This document shows positions 50,904-61,776 of a DNA stretch of 64,000 nucleotides, one piece after another (the stretch's first letter is position 1; the number at the start of each line of letters is the position of its first letter). Made by a program: the position numbers and the translations under genes. Under the pieces are notes generated by a model. It had not been told where the DNA came from, made no database searches, and saw nothing but the letters and a program-made list of their open reading frames with translations. Source of the DNA: Mesaphorura yosii (taxonomy: Eukaryota > Arthropoda > Collembola > Poduromorpha > Tullbergiidae); NCBI GenBank assembly GCA_009869945.1, contig WIXG01000115.1:141897-205896 (forward strand). The letters are read 5' to 3'.

Positions 50904-53449
50904 TTCGCAGTTGCAATGAAGAGACTCGAATGCTGAACTTCCAAACTGCGACTGATTCGTTCAAAGTTCTGGACTAAGCTCTAATAAGGGGAATTTACAC
51001 CGGGCCGTTTATTGTTGACTAAATTGGTAGAAATCCCACGGATTATTGTGGTTAGCTGCTGATCCGCCTCCAAAGTGCAACAACTTCACGGCTCGTGGCT
51101 TGAGTCAGAAGTTGTTGATCAGTGGGCCTGGAGTCGTAAACTAATTTCAGACCTAATGAAGACTGCTTGAAGTTTATTTGATTCTGCTCGTCGGAAACTG
51201 GCTTCTTGTTTCTGCTGAGAACAAAAAAGTCAAGAGTCAGGAGTGTACATTGTTACTAGTTAATTACATGGCGAGGTAGCTTTGATGGTTGAACCAAACT
51301 CCCAATCGCAATCGCGCGATTCAGGCGTTATGCATTTTTTCATCTCGTGATAATGATAAGAAGACGTCAGCTAGTCAGCGCTTTAATTGTACGTCCTACG
51401 AGAACGCGAACAAGCGTACTCAAATTTTCTCAAGAGAAATCGCAATTCAAATACGCAACTAGCAATTGCACATGAACATGCTGCCTTACCCTTTTTGCAT
51501 AACCATATTGCATTGATTAGCACGGTGAGAATCGCTGGTTGCGGCTGCTGCGCTGGAAAGGACCGCAACTGCGTTCAAAACCTGTTTGGATAAGAAAGAA
51601 TACTCGGCATGTCTGTCGATTCACTATTTCGAAACAAAAAAGTTGTCAGAATCTTTTGGTCGTGACGTAAGACATGCTTCGGCTTAGACGCTGGTCAATT
51701 TGACCAAGACCAAGACAATATTCATGCCTTACTTCTGTTCGAGAATTGGGACATTTAAACACTAAACTGCATGGACAAAGACAAAAAGAACACAAATATT
51801 GTGCACATTTTTGTTAGGAGTAGACAAGAAGAAGGGTAGAAGTAGAAACTGGTTTGTAGGAAAGAAGGAACGATTCATGGCCAACCTCTTCATGATCATC
51901 TCCTGACGACTTGTTCTTGTTCTCCGTCTCCGTCCCTCAAATCAAATGATTGTCATTTTTTGTCACCTTGCGGTTATTGATTGATTTACTGCGTGCTAGT
52001 AATTTCGAGAAGGAGAAAACACCAACATCAACTCCGGCGACGCAGCAACCAGCCCTTATCTTGAAATTCTCAGGTAGGTTGATAGTTTCTGTTGGTGTTG
52101 ACATTGACAGGAGAACTGCGTCAAAAGCGACAAGTAGCCCGAAAGCTGTCCACCGCTGTGTCATTACCGTCATGCCATCTAGAATCTATCCGTAATCAAT
52201 AATCACTTGAACTTTAAATCCTCTCGAGTAGTCAGGCAGGTGCTACAAATTATTTTAATACAAACTCCATGAAAATGAAAGAGGAGTTTCGCAATCTGTA
52301 CAAGTCGGAAACCGCTTTTTCAGTGCGTAATTAACTTCAGTAGTGGCTGGGTGAAGGTCAGACGACCAAGATTTTTTTTTCGCAATTAACAGTTCCCTAT
52401 CCCAGTTCCAGCTGCAGCGAGCTACTAGCGTGCTAGCCGGCTACGGCTACGAGCAATTTGTTACCAGCCTCAGACAAGGTCACACAATTTATTATAATCA
52501 ATTATTGCTAGATGAGTAATGCGAATGCAAGATTTGCGCAATAAAATCTTGCGAGATGCGGAAACTTTATCACACGCAAAGAAATCAAATGCATGCAAGA
52601 CAAGATCTCTTCTTCCTGATCTTACTCTCGTAGTCCTTGTTTTTGCTTTGACTTCATCTTTCTTTCGTATCTGTCAACCTGTTCCTCCATGAATTATGAC
52701 TTATGAGCGGCAATAAATGCAATAAATTCCGGAATTTTATTATCTTGCAGACCAAAAGTGTGCAATGTAATAGGTCATGAGTGGAAGATTATCGCTTATC
52801 ACGCTGTGAAGAAATTTCTTTTTTCCTTTGTTCGCTTTGTAGTAAACAACGGGCCAGTGCGAAACCAGGTAAACAGCTATGAATTGCGCAAAAGATCTGG
52901 ATACTGGACAATTTAGAAGCTTCCTCCACGCTCCTTCCTCGGACCTTCGCACGCGGAAGATAAAAAGTTATGCTCGTGTTGAAACTCGAAACTTGATCGT
53001 AAACCATTTCAATGGTTCCATGTTTGTAATTCCGTCTTTATAGCTTGTTTTGATTTCCACACGTGCACGGCTGCTGCAATCGTAAACAAGGTCAAGTCAC
53101 CACCAGCCACAAGGTAAGGCAGTGCACTTTTTTAATTTTACTTGCTTGCAGTCTGGAGTCTGAAGCCTGGACCAGAGTCAGAGAGCCATTAAGACTGGAC
53201 ACAAAGTATATAATTTATTATTAGATACTACAAAAAATGCATACAATTTTGTAAATATTGTAATCTTTTCCTTAAGCGTGGACAAAGTATTTTGTTTACT
53301 ACACTACTTTGACGTTTTTATTCGGCACATGTGTCGTGATGTGTGAATTGCCCAACTTTTGTAGACATGCGAAACGTATGCTCGCTTTCGCTGGACAGGG
53401 TTCAAAGTGGTTCAATGATTCTGGCTTGGCTGGCTGGACGTCATTAAGC
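50904..53449. other. Spacer between SEC14-like paralogues
   Basis: 2.5 kb holding the 5' flank of copy 1 and the 3' flank of copy 2. No convincing gene or remnant of a third copy was recognised. Confidence 0.45.
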
Positions 53450-54844
53450 TCAGACTGGATTTTTAATCTCCAGGGCTGCTTCTGATTCATCTTCTGCGTT
53501 GTGGCTGTTTGCATGGCCGTTCCCAGTGTACCCGTGTTTCTTGTCATTCAGTTCATTCATCGCACTCACGCTCAGTAGCCCGTTGCTTGCCTTCCTGCCG
53601 CCACCGCAGCGGCTGGATACGTCAACCTTGGCCTTGCTGCTGTTTGTCGCCACAGGCACGCTCGTCAGATTGATGCAGTAGTGGATGAACTTGGCCCTGG
53701 CTCGGCTGTACATGTTATCAAACTGCAGAATATATTTCCCAGGCTTATAAACTTTCAGCGACCCCGTCGTTTTATTAGACTCGTGGGATTCTATACGAGC
53801 GTACTGAACGAGTTCGTCCAGGTCTTCATCGTCTTCACTTCCATTCGTGCTCGTTTTTATGGTTCTGCTTTTGTATAGGATGCTGAACCCGATGTCGTAG
53901 CTGTCCGTGTAGAATCCCCATCGCAAGACGCAGTCGGCGCTTCCCTTCTTGTAGTCGTCTAGCACGTACTCCAGCGTCAAGGTATCGCGTGCCGGGATCT
54001 TCATTAGAATCCATTCTTCTCCATATTCGTCGAAGGACGATGATATTTTCTTCATAAAGTACCGTGGAAGCGGTTCCTGATACCACGCCTCGGAGCAGTA
54101 CTCGTCCGACCCTGAGCGGGTACCGCCCCAGTACGGCGGCATGATATTTCTCGGGATGACCTTGAAAATAGCGTCTGACCACCGGTTTGCGTCGTCATTG
54201 TAAATATGGACTTTTGCGAGCGTGCGCGAGTGGAGGAGCGGTTTGATGAGAGAGAAGAGCAAGTTGAATATTTTTGGTGCATTGATAACGTAAGATGCCT
54301 TAAGCACTTCAGGGTAGTTTGAATCGAATACGCGGAGCACTTCGAGGATTCCCTGCACTAACGAGCGGTTTGTCAGCTGCCGGTACGTGAATCCATCCAT
54401 GTCGAATATCACTGAGCCTTGGTACTTGCCCGACGCGTTGGCCGTCGTGACAATGTTGTCCAGGCATTGAAAGACGAAGCGAAGCGACGGGACGAGGTCC
54501 CCGACTTCGACGCAGGCTCGCAGGTCGCATTTCCCAAAGGGAAGCAGGAAGACTGGCTCCGAGTCGAAGTCGGTCCCAAGATACAAGTACGGCAAGTAAA
54601 CTTTCGGCGAACGCCACAGTCGAAGCTGCTCGAGTTCATTATTTCTTGCCCAGATGAGATGACGGCGGAGCATCTGCTCGGCCTTGTCCACGTTCAGGTC
54701 GCGGGCTCGCAGCCATGTGATGCATTTCTCGTCGCATTCCGGGTAAATGTGGTGAACACGAGCCTTGAATTCCTGCAGTCTGAGTTTCTCCACCGGCGTG
54801 AAGCAGAAAGGCGAAGCTGTGTGATTGTTGTAGGCGTGGGCCAT
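53450..54844 (-). CDS. SEC14-like CRAL-TRIO/GOLD protein, copy 2, intronless
   Basis: Same domain order as copy 1 in one uninterrupted 464-aa frame. The CRAL-TRIO N-terminal region carries CITWLRARDLNVDKAEQMLRR. The lipid pocket contains SVIFDMDGFTYRQLTNRSLV and YPEVLKASYVINAPKIFN, then PPYWGGTRSGSDEYC. The GOLD domain ends at GKYILQFDNMYSRARAKF. The position where copy 1 has its intron (LPFGKCDLRA here, FPLGQYEIK there) is continuous. The tail is Ser/Lys- and Asn-rich. Loss of the intron fits retroposition or simple intron deletion. A TATA-like box sits upstream at 54899. Confidence 0.93.
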   Translation of the reverse strand: MAHAYNNHTASPFCFTPVEKLRLQEFKARVHHIYPECDEKCITWLRARDLNVDKAEQMLRRHLIWARNNELEQLRLWRSPKVYLPYLYLGTDFDSEPVFLLPFGKCDLRACVEVGDLVPSLRFVFQCLDNIVTTANASGKYQGSVIFDMDGFTYRQLTNRSLVQGILEVLRVFDSNYPEVLKASYVINAPKIFNLLFSLIKPLLHSRTLAKVHIYNDDANRWSDAIFKVIPRNIMPPYWGGTRSGSDEYCSEAWYQEPLPRYFMKKISSSFDEYGEEWILMKIPARDTLTLEYVLDDYKKGSADCVLRWGFYTDSYDIGFSILYKSRTIKTSTNGSEDDEDLDELVQYARIESHESNKTTGSLKVYKPGKYILQFDNMYSRARAKFIHYCINLTSVPVATNSSKAKVDVSSRCGGGRKASNGLLSVSAMNELNDKKHGYTGNGHANSHNAEDESEAALEIKNPV

Positions 54845-54898
54845 TGTTGCAATGGAAGGCGAGCTTGAAATACGTTCAGTACACGGAGCTTTGACTTG

Positions 54899-54906
54899 TA
54901 TTTATA
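54899..54906 (-). promoter_or_regulatory. TATA-like box of SEC14-like copy 2
   Basis: TATAAATA on the minus strand, 55 bp before the ATG. This would leave a short 5' untranslated region. Confidence 0.45.
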
Positions 54907-56792
54907 GATTCGGGCTGATAACAACGCAGTACTCGCGAGTTTTTGACAGACGCGTGTGCCGCCGTTGGACACTGGACGAAGACGTTGTCCTCTGACACTT
55001 TTACCTGCTACACAACAGCAACAATGCAATGTCAACAAAAGAGGTATCACGTCAGAAGGGACGCGGACTGGAAACAACAACTGATCAACTGACTGAACTG
55101 ACTGACTGGTCACTTAACAATAAATTGACAGTGACTGTGATTGTTAACAATGGGCACGGACACGGGCGCCAGCAGCGTGCTTGAAAGTTACATGGCTTGA
55201 CTTGAAAGCACCAGACTCTTTTGTGTTAATTACAATCACATATCACGAGCACCTGCTTCAGCACGTATCAGGGCAGTCAGTCGTGTCAAGTGAATAGTGA
55301 ATGTAAGCTGCTTCACGAAGAATCCACTGCCACTGTACTGTGACTGCCATCACCATGTTCAGTGGCGACTGCGATTGCATAAGTTGTACTTGTCCTTGAC
55401 TTCGATAACGACCATGGCGCTTTAACTTAATTAATTTCGTTCGTGTTCGTGGTGTCTTTCATAATCACAAAGGCAAAATGACGCAGACCAACAAAAACCA
55501 GCAGAGGAACAATCGCTCGGAAAACTCGGAATTCAGAAACACCAGCAAAATGCAGGCAAAATTTGTTTAAATATTCCACTGTCACGTAAAGTCTAAAAGT
55601 CCGAGACGTAAATCACAACCTCAGTGAGTCACGCTGAGGTTTAAACCAAGATTGAGTTTAATTAAGGTTCACGCCATCGTCATGTCACAAGCGTTGTCAT
55701 GTCTCACGCTGTATAGTGCTTATTCCTTAGCCTTTTGGATGCACGCAGCACGCGACATGGACATATAAAACGTAAACAAAGCTTAAGGTGAAGTTCTTTA
55801 TTTCGTAATTAATCTAATTGCGCAGTCACCGACAAGGTCTCGGTTCGTGAAAATAAAAACAGGGCACAGCTTATGTAGAAGGAGACTGGCTCAGTGCACA
55901 GTGCTGCGGTGCCAAGTTTATGAGTTAATTGACCACAGTTGTTAATATTATTTACACTTACACAATTTTGCAATATTTTATTACGGATGATAATCATTTC
56001 ATGCAGATTTACAGAGCGGAGCAAAGAAGCTGTGATGTGAAGAGTTCTTGACCGCCGCCAGAATCGCCGCGAGCGCATATACATAACAGAGCCACCGCAT
56101 TTCTTCACAATCATCATCACGACCAAATCAACTTTCAAGTCAAGATTCGTAAATCCTTTCGCATTCTCAGCCCATTCCCTACCATTCTACACACCTGCGA
56201 GTACGAAGTTCTGGGTTAAGGCTAATTGAGACGACTGACTTCGCAATCGCGAATCGCGAATGGCAGCGATGGTGGCAATTGGCAAATAGTGATGGTAGTC
56301 GGGCCACTGCCACTGTCACGACCACAATTTTTCGAAATTTACGAAAGACAGTCGCTCTGGTGCCTCCTGAATGTCCTGATTACTTGATGGCATTGATTTT
56401 TTTTACACTTGAATAATATACATGAAACAAGTGTTGTACTTGCCAGTCGCTGTCAAATTGTTCATTTACGCAAATGGCAAACTAGCCATTAATTATGAGT
56501 CATACGAAATTGGAAGTTGCAAGTATCACAGACAGGACGTGTGGCCTGGCCGACAAGACGTAGCTGCAGTTGGTCTGGGCTTCTTCATGTGGCACAGCAA
56601 GTGCAGAATCTGGGCGGCATTGATTTACGGCTTCACGTCATTCGCGTGCGCGTGTCAGCCTGCCGTGCCATGCCGTCGTGTGCGTCTTCCTCAAAATCGC
56701 TAAACTCGTTGGCATTTTTTCAGAAATTCATGGACACGGATGTGCTTCAGGTTATTCAGGTATCAGGTTTTATGACGGGGCAGCGGCTAGGA
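54907..56792. other. Intergenic, nothing recognised
   Basis: 1.9 kb between SEC14-like copy 2 and the 3' end of the ionotropic receptor, both minus strand. No supported coding frame. Confidence 0.45.
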
Positions 56793-58699
56793 TCAGGAAA
56801 TAAGGAACACATTTGAAATTGCGGCTCGAGACCTGCTGCTGAATAAATATTCAAGGAGACAAATTGTGAGGCTGAGCAGGGTTCCAGCACAAAGCATGAC
56901 GCAAGGCGTGTTAAGTTGAGCCAAATGAATCGAATCGTCTGGCGAATTCAGACAATTTGGCTTCCCATCCTTTTGTATTTGCTCGAACAGAGTCCAGAAG
57001 CGTTTTCTATTTCCGCTTGAGAACATTTTTATCAGTCTGGAATGAAATTGCAAGTTAGTCAAGTTAATAGATGATTCCAATAACGTTAAACACAATATGC
57101 GAAATGATGTGACTGACGTACGCGGAGTTAATTGGGCTCGATAGATTCGATCCTTTTTGCACAAATCCGCTGGAGATGATTGATGCTTCTACTAAAACGA
57201 CTTCCCGCAGAACTTTGCAGAAAGGCAAAGATGAAGCTGTGACTTTTTCAAATACCTCGACCATGTCTACTTCGGTCAGCAACGCGAATTTTGGATCTTG
57301 AAGCAGCCGAGCCATGCCTTCTTTCTTCGTTACAATGACAGGATCCGCTATTGCCCGTGCCAGCGGAGAATTCTTGGGAACATCACGATTCTAATGCAAA
57401 TACATAGAAGGCTTGCATGGTGTATTCGACTAGAGACTGAATACAACTTAGCATGGCCATGAATTTTTCTCGTTACTTACCCCGGCCGCTTCTATGAAGT
57501 ACGAATCGTCGAGCACTCCAAACTTGTATCCACCATCCAGCAAATCTTGCACGTTGGAAATTGGCTTATATTGAATTGCAAATTTGGAAATTAGCACGGC
57601 AGTCACGTGCGCATTGATTATGTAAAAACAAACGCACATTGAGTACAGCAAGATTCGGATGGAGTCTTTTGGTCTTGGCGTTTCCGACTCGGCGCATTGG
57701 GTTCGGTTATCATCATCATTCATTGCGTTAAGGGACACTCCTGATTGCAGGCAAAATATTAGAATCAAGTCAAGAAATCTAGCTTTCTAGCTTAGTTTAA
57801 TTAACTAGCCTTGCTGGGCAAAATTTCCAGCTGTCAATAGAAATGCTGAGGACAGTTTTAGTTTGAACGCCCTTAGAGCAAGTGCAAAAAGGAGAATCAG
57901 ACCCAGCAGGTGAGGCCAGACATGTCTCAAGGCGCTTGTCGTAACGTCTTTGAATCCATCGACGGTCCGCGGAGGGATCTGAATGTACGCTGATAGCCTA
58001 AAACGAATATTATTGCCCTTAATGTGTACTACACTCATATGAAATCCATTAAGTGATTTAATAACTTTTTCTCGTTCCCGACTGTGAGGAATCTGAAACT
58101 TTGAACACGCTGTCTGCTGAAGTACGTGCTGTCAGCCGCATAATCAGCGTGGTTGTCCGCCAGCAGGCGAGCCATTCCATCCCAAGTGCTGTTCGTTTCA
58201 TCCCAAACGGCCCAAACAGTTGCTGAATGCATCTCAGCTCTAAAAGACAGAAAACACAAAACCAGCCGGGGTATGTAGTTAGTATTCATCTTGAACTCCT
58301 ACTACTCCGAAGTCCAGAAACTCATTTGAAATCCTTACGTGAAATTTAAAGCGTCCTGCACATAAGCAAGCATGTTGGATTCAAACGTGTTTCCTATAAT
58401 GGTCAAAGATTCCTTCCCATTTCTGCTCACTTGCGCCCTTTGGCTAGTTTTAGTTTGCCTTGTCTCCTGCAGGTGAAATAGCGCGATTTAGCAGCCAGTC
58501 TGTCAAGAAAATTTGCGAAGCGCAATTAACTTACAGGACATATGACGCACGCCACACGAACTTGTCGCCCAACGCCTTCATACATGGAGAAATTATAGTC
58601 AGGCTGAGAATCTAATTGCAAGGGCTGTTGTGATCCTTTGGCGGCTACGACGAACGCAAATTGGACATAGAACCAATAAATCGCGAACCAGGAATCCAT
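56793..58699 (-). CDS. Ionotropic receptor (variant glutamate-gated channel)
   Basis: Arthropod chemosensory-type ligand-gated cation channel. Seven exons keep frame (58535-58699, 58339-58466, 58066-58239, 57810-57997, 57481-57740, 57122-57390, 56793-57036) and give 475 aa. A signal peptide is followed by a short S1 half of the ligand domain (STWDGMARLLADNHADYA, then YFSRQRVQSFRFL). The first membrane segment is WPHLLGLILLFALALRAF and the pore-following segment SIRILLYSMCVCFYIINAHV. The S2 half runs to ISSGFVQKGSNLSSPIN, a hallmark of the family. The last membrane segment is VMLCAGTLLSLTICLL. It lacks the large amino-terminal domain, as divergent IRs do. Two junctions are non-standard: a weak GTTATT donor at 58065 and a GC-AG pair at 57809/57741. 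Confidence 0.85.
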
Positions 58700-58984
58700 T
58701 TCTTCCTCCAGGAACTTAGCAGGCTCTAAAGGGAAGAACTGAACTAGAATTCGTGGTCCACACCCTTGGCATTGATCAAAAAGGGCAATTGTGATTTTTG
58801 CTGCTACAGTACATCGGTAGTCGGCAGGTGCAAACTGTCACTGTCATCCAAATACGAGACAAAATTATTTAATCAAAGGGACGAAATAGCCAATAGCGGT
58901 ATTCATTATTTTTCACTGCTCACTGCTCGCACTAGTTGCTACTCAAAATTTTGAAATAACACAAACATAACGAGCGCTCGCGAA

Positions 58985-59022
58985 CTCTCATTGTAATAAT
59001 GACGAGCTCTCATTGTAATAAT
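58985..59022. repeat. Short tandem duplication
   Basis: ctctcattgtaataat occurs at 58985-59000 and again at 59007-59022, a period of 22 bp. Confidence 0.8.
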
Positions 59023-59027
59023 TTATT
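59022..59027 (-). terminator. Poly(A) signal of the clip-domain protease
   Basis: AATAAA on the minus strand, 44 bp after the protease stop codon. Confidence 0.5.
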
Positions 59028-59070
59028 CAGGAAAACGGAATGACAGACATGTCCAAATAAAAATGTCGTG

Positions 59071-61021
59071 TCAGGCCATATTTTTCATAATCCATGGCAA
59101 GTACTTGTCAATTCTTGTGTAAACCCCGGGAAAACTTCCACAACCTTTGCCCCAGCTGACAATGCCCATTTGATACCATTTGGAACCAGCGTTGAAGACG
59201 AGCGGTCCTCCGCTGTCGCCCTGCAAGTAAATAAGCCAGAATTTTACACCTGTTAATCAGAGACAATTCAAACTTCAGTAGTTTTGAGATTTCACGTTCT
59301 CACGTACAACACATGCGTCCTTGCTCTTTTTGCCGTCTCCAGCGCAAATATGCGTGTCTGTCAGTCGATGACTGGGAGCAAATATCCTGTAAATGCGTTG
59401 ACACTCGACGTGACGCCAGATTGGAACCTCCACTTTACGCAGGACGGGCGATAACGTGCCATGTGATCTTTCACGGCCCCACCCGGTCACAGTTACTTTC
59501 TTTCCCTCCAAGCCTCCATGGAACAAACTTGAATTTGGGGGCGAAGGAAGACAGATGGGCTGAATGTAGTCGTTGTACATGACTGGTCGATCCAGTTTCA
59601 TGAGGGCAATGTCGTCCGCCTGTGGAAGGAGCCAAAGGCAACAGCAAATTTTACTTCTTGGGGGTTTGCATCACAAAGAAGAACGAAAAAGGAAACTGTG
59701 AATGGATTGAAGCCATCAGAAGACACGAGCCAAATGAAACTAAAATCTGACCTGACGCATAAACGCATAAATTAACTGAAAGTTATGTTACTTACGAAGT
59801 GATTCAAATTGAATCCCTTGTGCACAAAGATCTTGCTGATCTTTCGTGTCTCATGCGTCCCATCATTGGTTGTGTGCAGGTTGTGGTCGCCGATATTGAC
59901 TTTAAGTTTAGCGACGTCGTCTGCATTGTACCTGTTGTGAGTCGTGAGTACATAGTGATGGTGATATTAGCGAATTTAAACTAGGGTCCAAGCAGTCTGA
60001 AACATTGCTCACTGCACACTTACGTGGATAGGCAGTGAGCCGCTGTGAGTACATAGTCGTTGCTGATTAGGGAGCCACCGCAAGTTTGCTTCCCGCTGAC
60101 ACCGAAAATCGCGACCATCCACGGAAACTCACCATGCGTGGCCATTGTGCCTCCTGTAATCTTCGGAGTGCCACCGCCGCCGGTGGTGATCCTTCTCACG
60201 CGAAAGATGCCTGTGCGTGATCCGCATGCCTCTGTGGCACTTGCCTTGGAAGCTTTATGGAATTTCAGGGCGTCTTCCTTTTCTTCATGCTCATCGTTTT
60301 TTACAAACTGCGGACCCGCGCTGATTTCCTCTGCGGTCTCTTGAGCAGGGCAACATATCTGCTCTTCCCCACCTTCGACCCAATAGATTTGAGTTCGGTA
60401 ATTATAAGAACATGAGTCTAGTCCTCAATGAAAATTACCGGTTGATCCGCAGCTGCCACTTCCGGGCGCAGATTCTGATGTGGAATAAATTTCGTCCAGC
60501 AGTGTGTCGCTGAATTGATACGGACTTGAATCCGGTTGGAAATGAATCTGCTCGGAATCCTCCGATGTGAGGTCGAGGCTGCGAGGAACGATGACGGTGG
60601 CGCCGTTTCTGTCTTGAATGCTAGAAGGCGCAGCTGTTGCATGAAATATCCCGTAACAATCCTGGTCACTTCGGCAAATGCCTGCCCATCCTTTTCTTGT
60701 TACGCAAGTTCCATTGTCAGTACTAATATTGGACCGAGGTCGCTCTTGCTCTTGTTCTTGTATGACAAAAGCTGGAGTCGGACGCTTAGGAACTCTGGCG
60801 ACCACAACGTGCTCGGGCGCATGCACTGGCACCTGGAATGGGGCTGGCAGGAACTGAACTGGGTACGGATACGCCGGCAGTGGTAATAAAACGTGTCCGT
60901 AAGCTAGAAATGAATGACTCAATGCCGCCGGCTGCACAGTAAACACGAAAGTTAAGAAAAGACATGCTGACAATTTACTAAGGGTCTTGAACAAATTAAA
61001 GTCAAACGTAAGCGAATACAT
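59071..61021 (-). CDS. Clip-domain trypsin-like serine protease
   Basis: Secreted zymogen of the arthropod clip-protease group that acts in coagulation, melanisation or Toll cascades. Exons 60439-61021, 60024-60417, 59796-59931, 59308-59619 and 59071-59220 give about 524 aa. After a hydrophobic leader ([11 protein letters not shown]) and a Pro/Val-rich stretch comes a clip-like region with C-x9-C-x5-C ([18 protein letters not shown]), a long insert, then QICCP. Activation should occur at TPK|ITGG. The catalytic triad is complete: His in LTAAHC, Asp in ADDIALMKL, Ser in GDSGGP. Asp sits six residues before the Ser (DACVGDS), giving trypsin-like specificity, with Val in place of the usual Gln. 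The first two exons are separated by only 21 bp containing an in-frame stop, so this junction needs care. Confidence 0.88.
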
Positions 61022-61776
61022 TTTAATTTCGGTCACCACACCGGCAGGAAATATTTTTGGTACGAAACCCGGCGATTTATCTGTGAAACTGATCAAGACA
61101 GAAAAATATAGTCTGTAATGATTTTATGCGCACCAGCCGTAGTCGTAAGTCGTAAACAAAGGTGCATGAGCTTGAATTACTTTGATCATAAACATGCATG
61201 CAATCAAAAACCAGTTTCAGTTTCATTTCGATTTCGTGTCTTGAATCGAACAATTTATTGCGACGGACGCCAGGTGGTGAATTCCATTCTCCTGTGATCT
61301 GTGAATTCTATTGAGCAAGGTCAATAATCATCAAGATCATGAACGCGCATTGCGTATTTTCAGCTGTGGAGATGAAAAAATGGCAACGTTTTGGGCTTAC
61401 CTCACTTAATGTGCAACAAAGGCTCCGATTTTGTTTCACGCGACAGATAATGGCGAGGAGAAACCTGAGAGGGAGCTTACCTAATTTAAAAATTTTTACA
61501 CGAAAACAATTGATGTCAAAGTCCCACAAGTTGGTCGGTTAAAGAATTATCAACGGTTTTGGTTTTAGTTTTTAATTTTAATTGTGGTTCCTAGAAACCT
61601 CAATCAGTGTCTTTGTTGGGTGATTGTCCATTCTTGAGGAAGATGCAGTAACATAAACGCTTTCACAAAGGTTAGTTTAGTTGTGTTAAATTACAAAATT
61701 AGAGCTGAATAGAGCCTAATTAGCTAATTATGAGAGCATACGATTGCCATAGGTTCCTGGCTGGTGCTGACCGGTG
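61022..61776. other. Divergent upstream region of protease and acyltransferase copy 2
   Basis: Between head-to-head starts. No coding frame of interest and no clear core promoter element seen. Confidence 0.45.

Noticed and set aside
54419-54868. 149-codon plus-strand frame
   Set aside because: Antisense shadow of the intronless SEC14-like gene.
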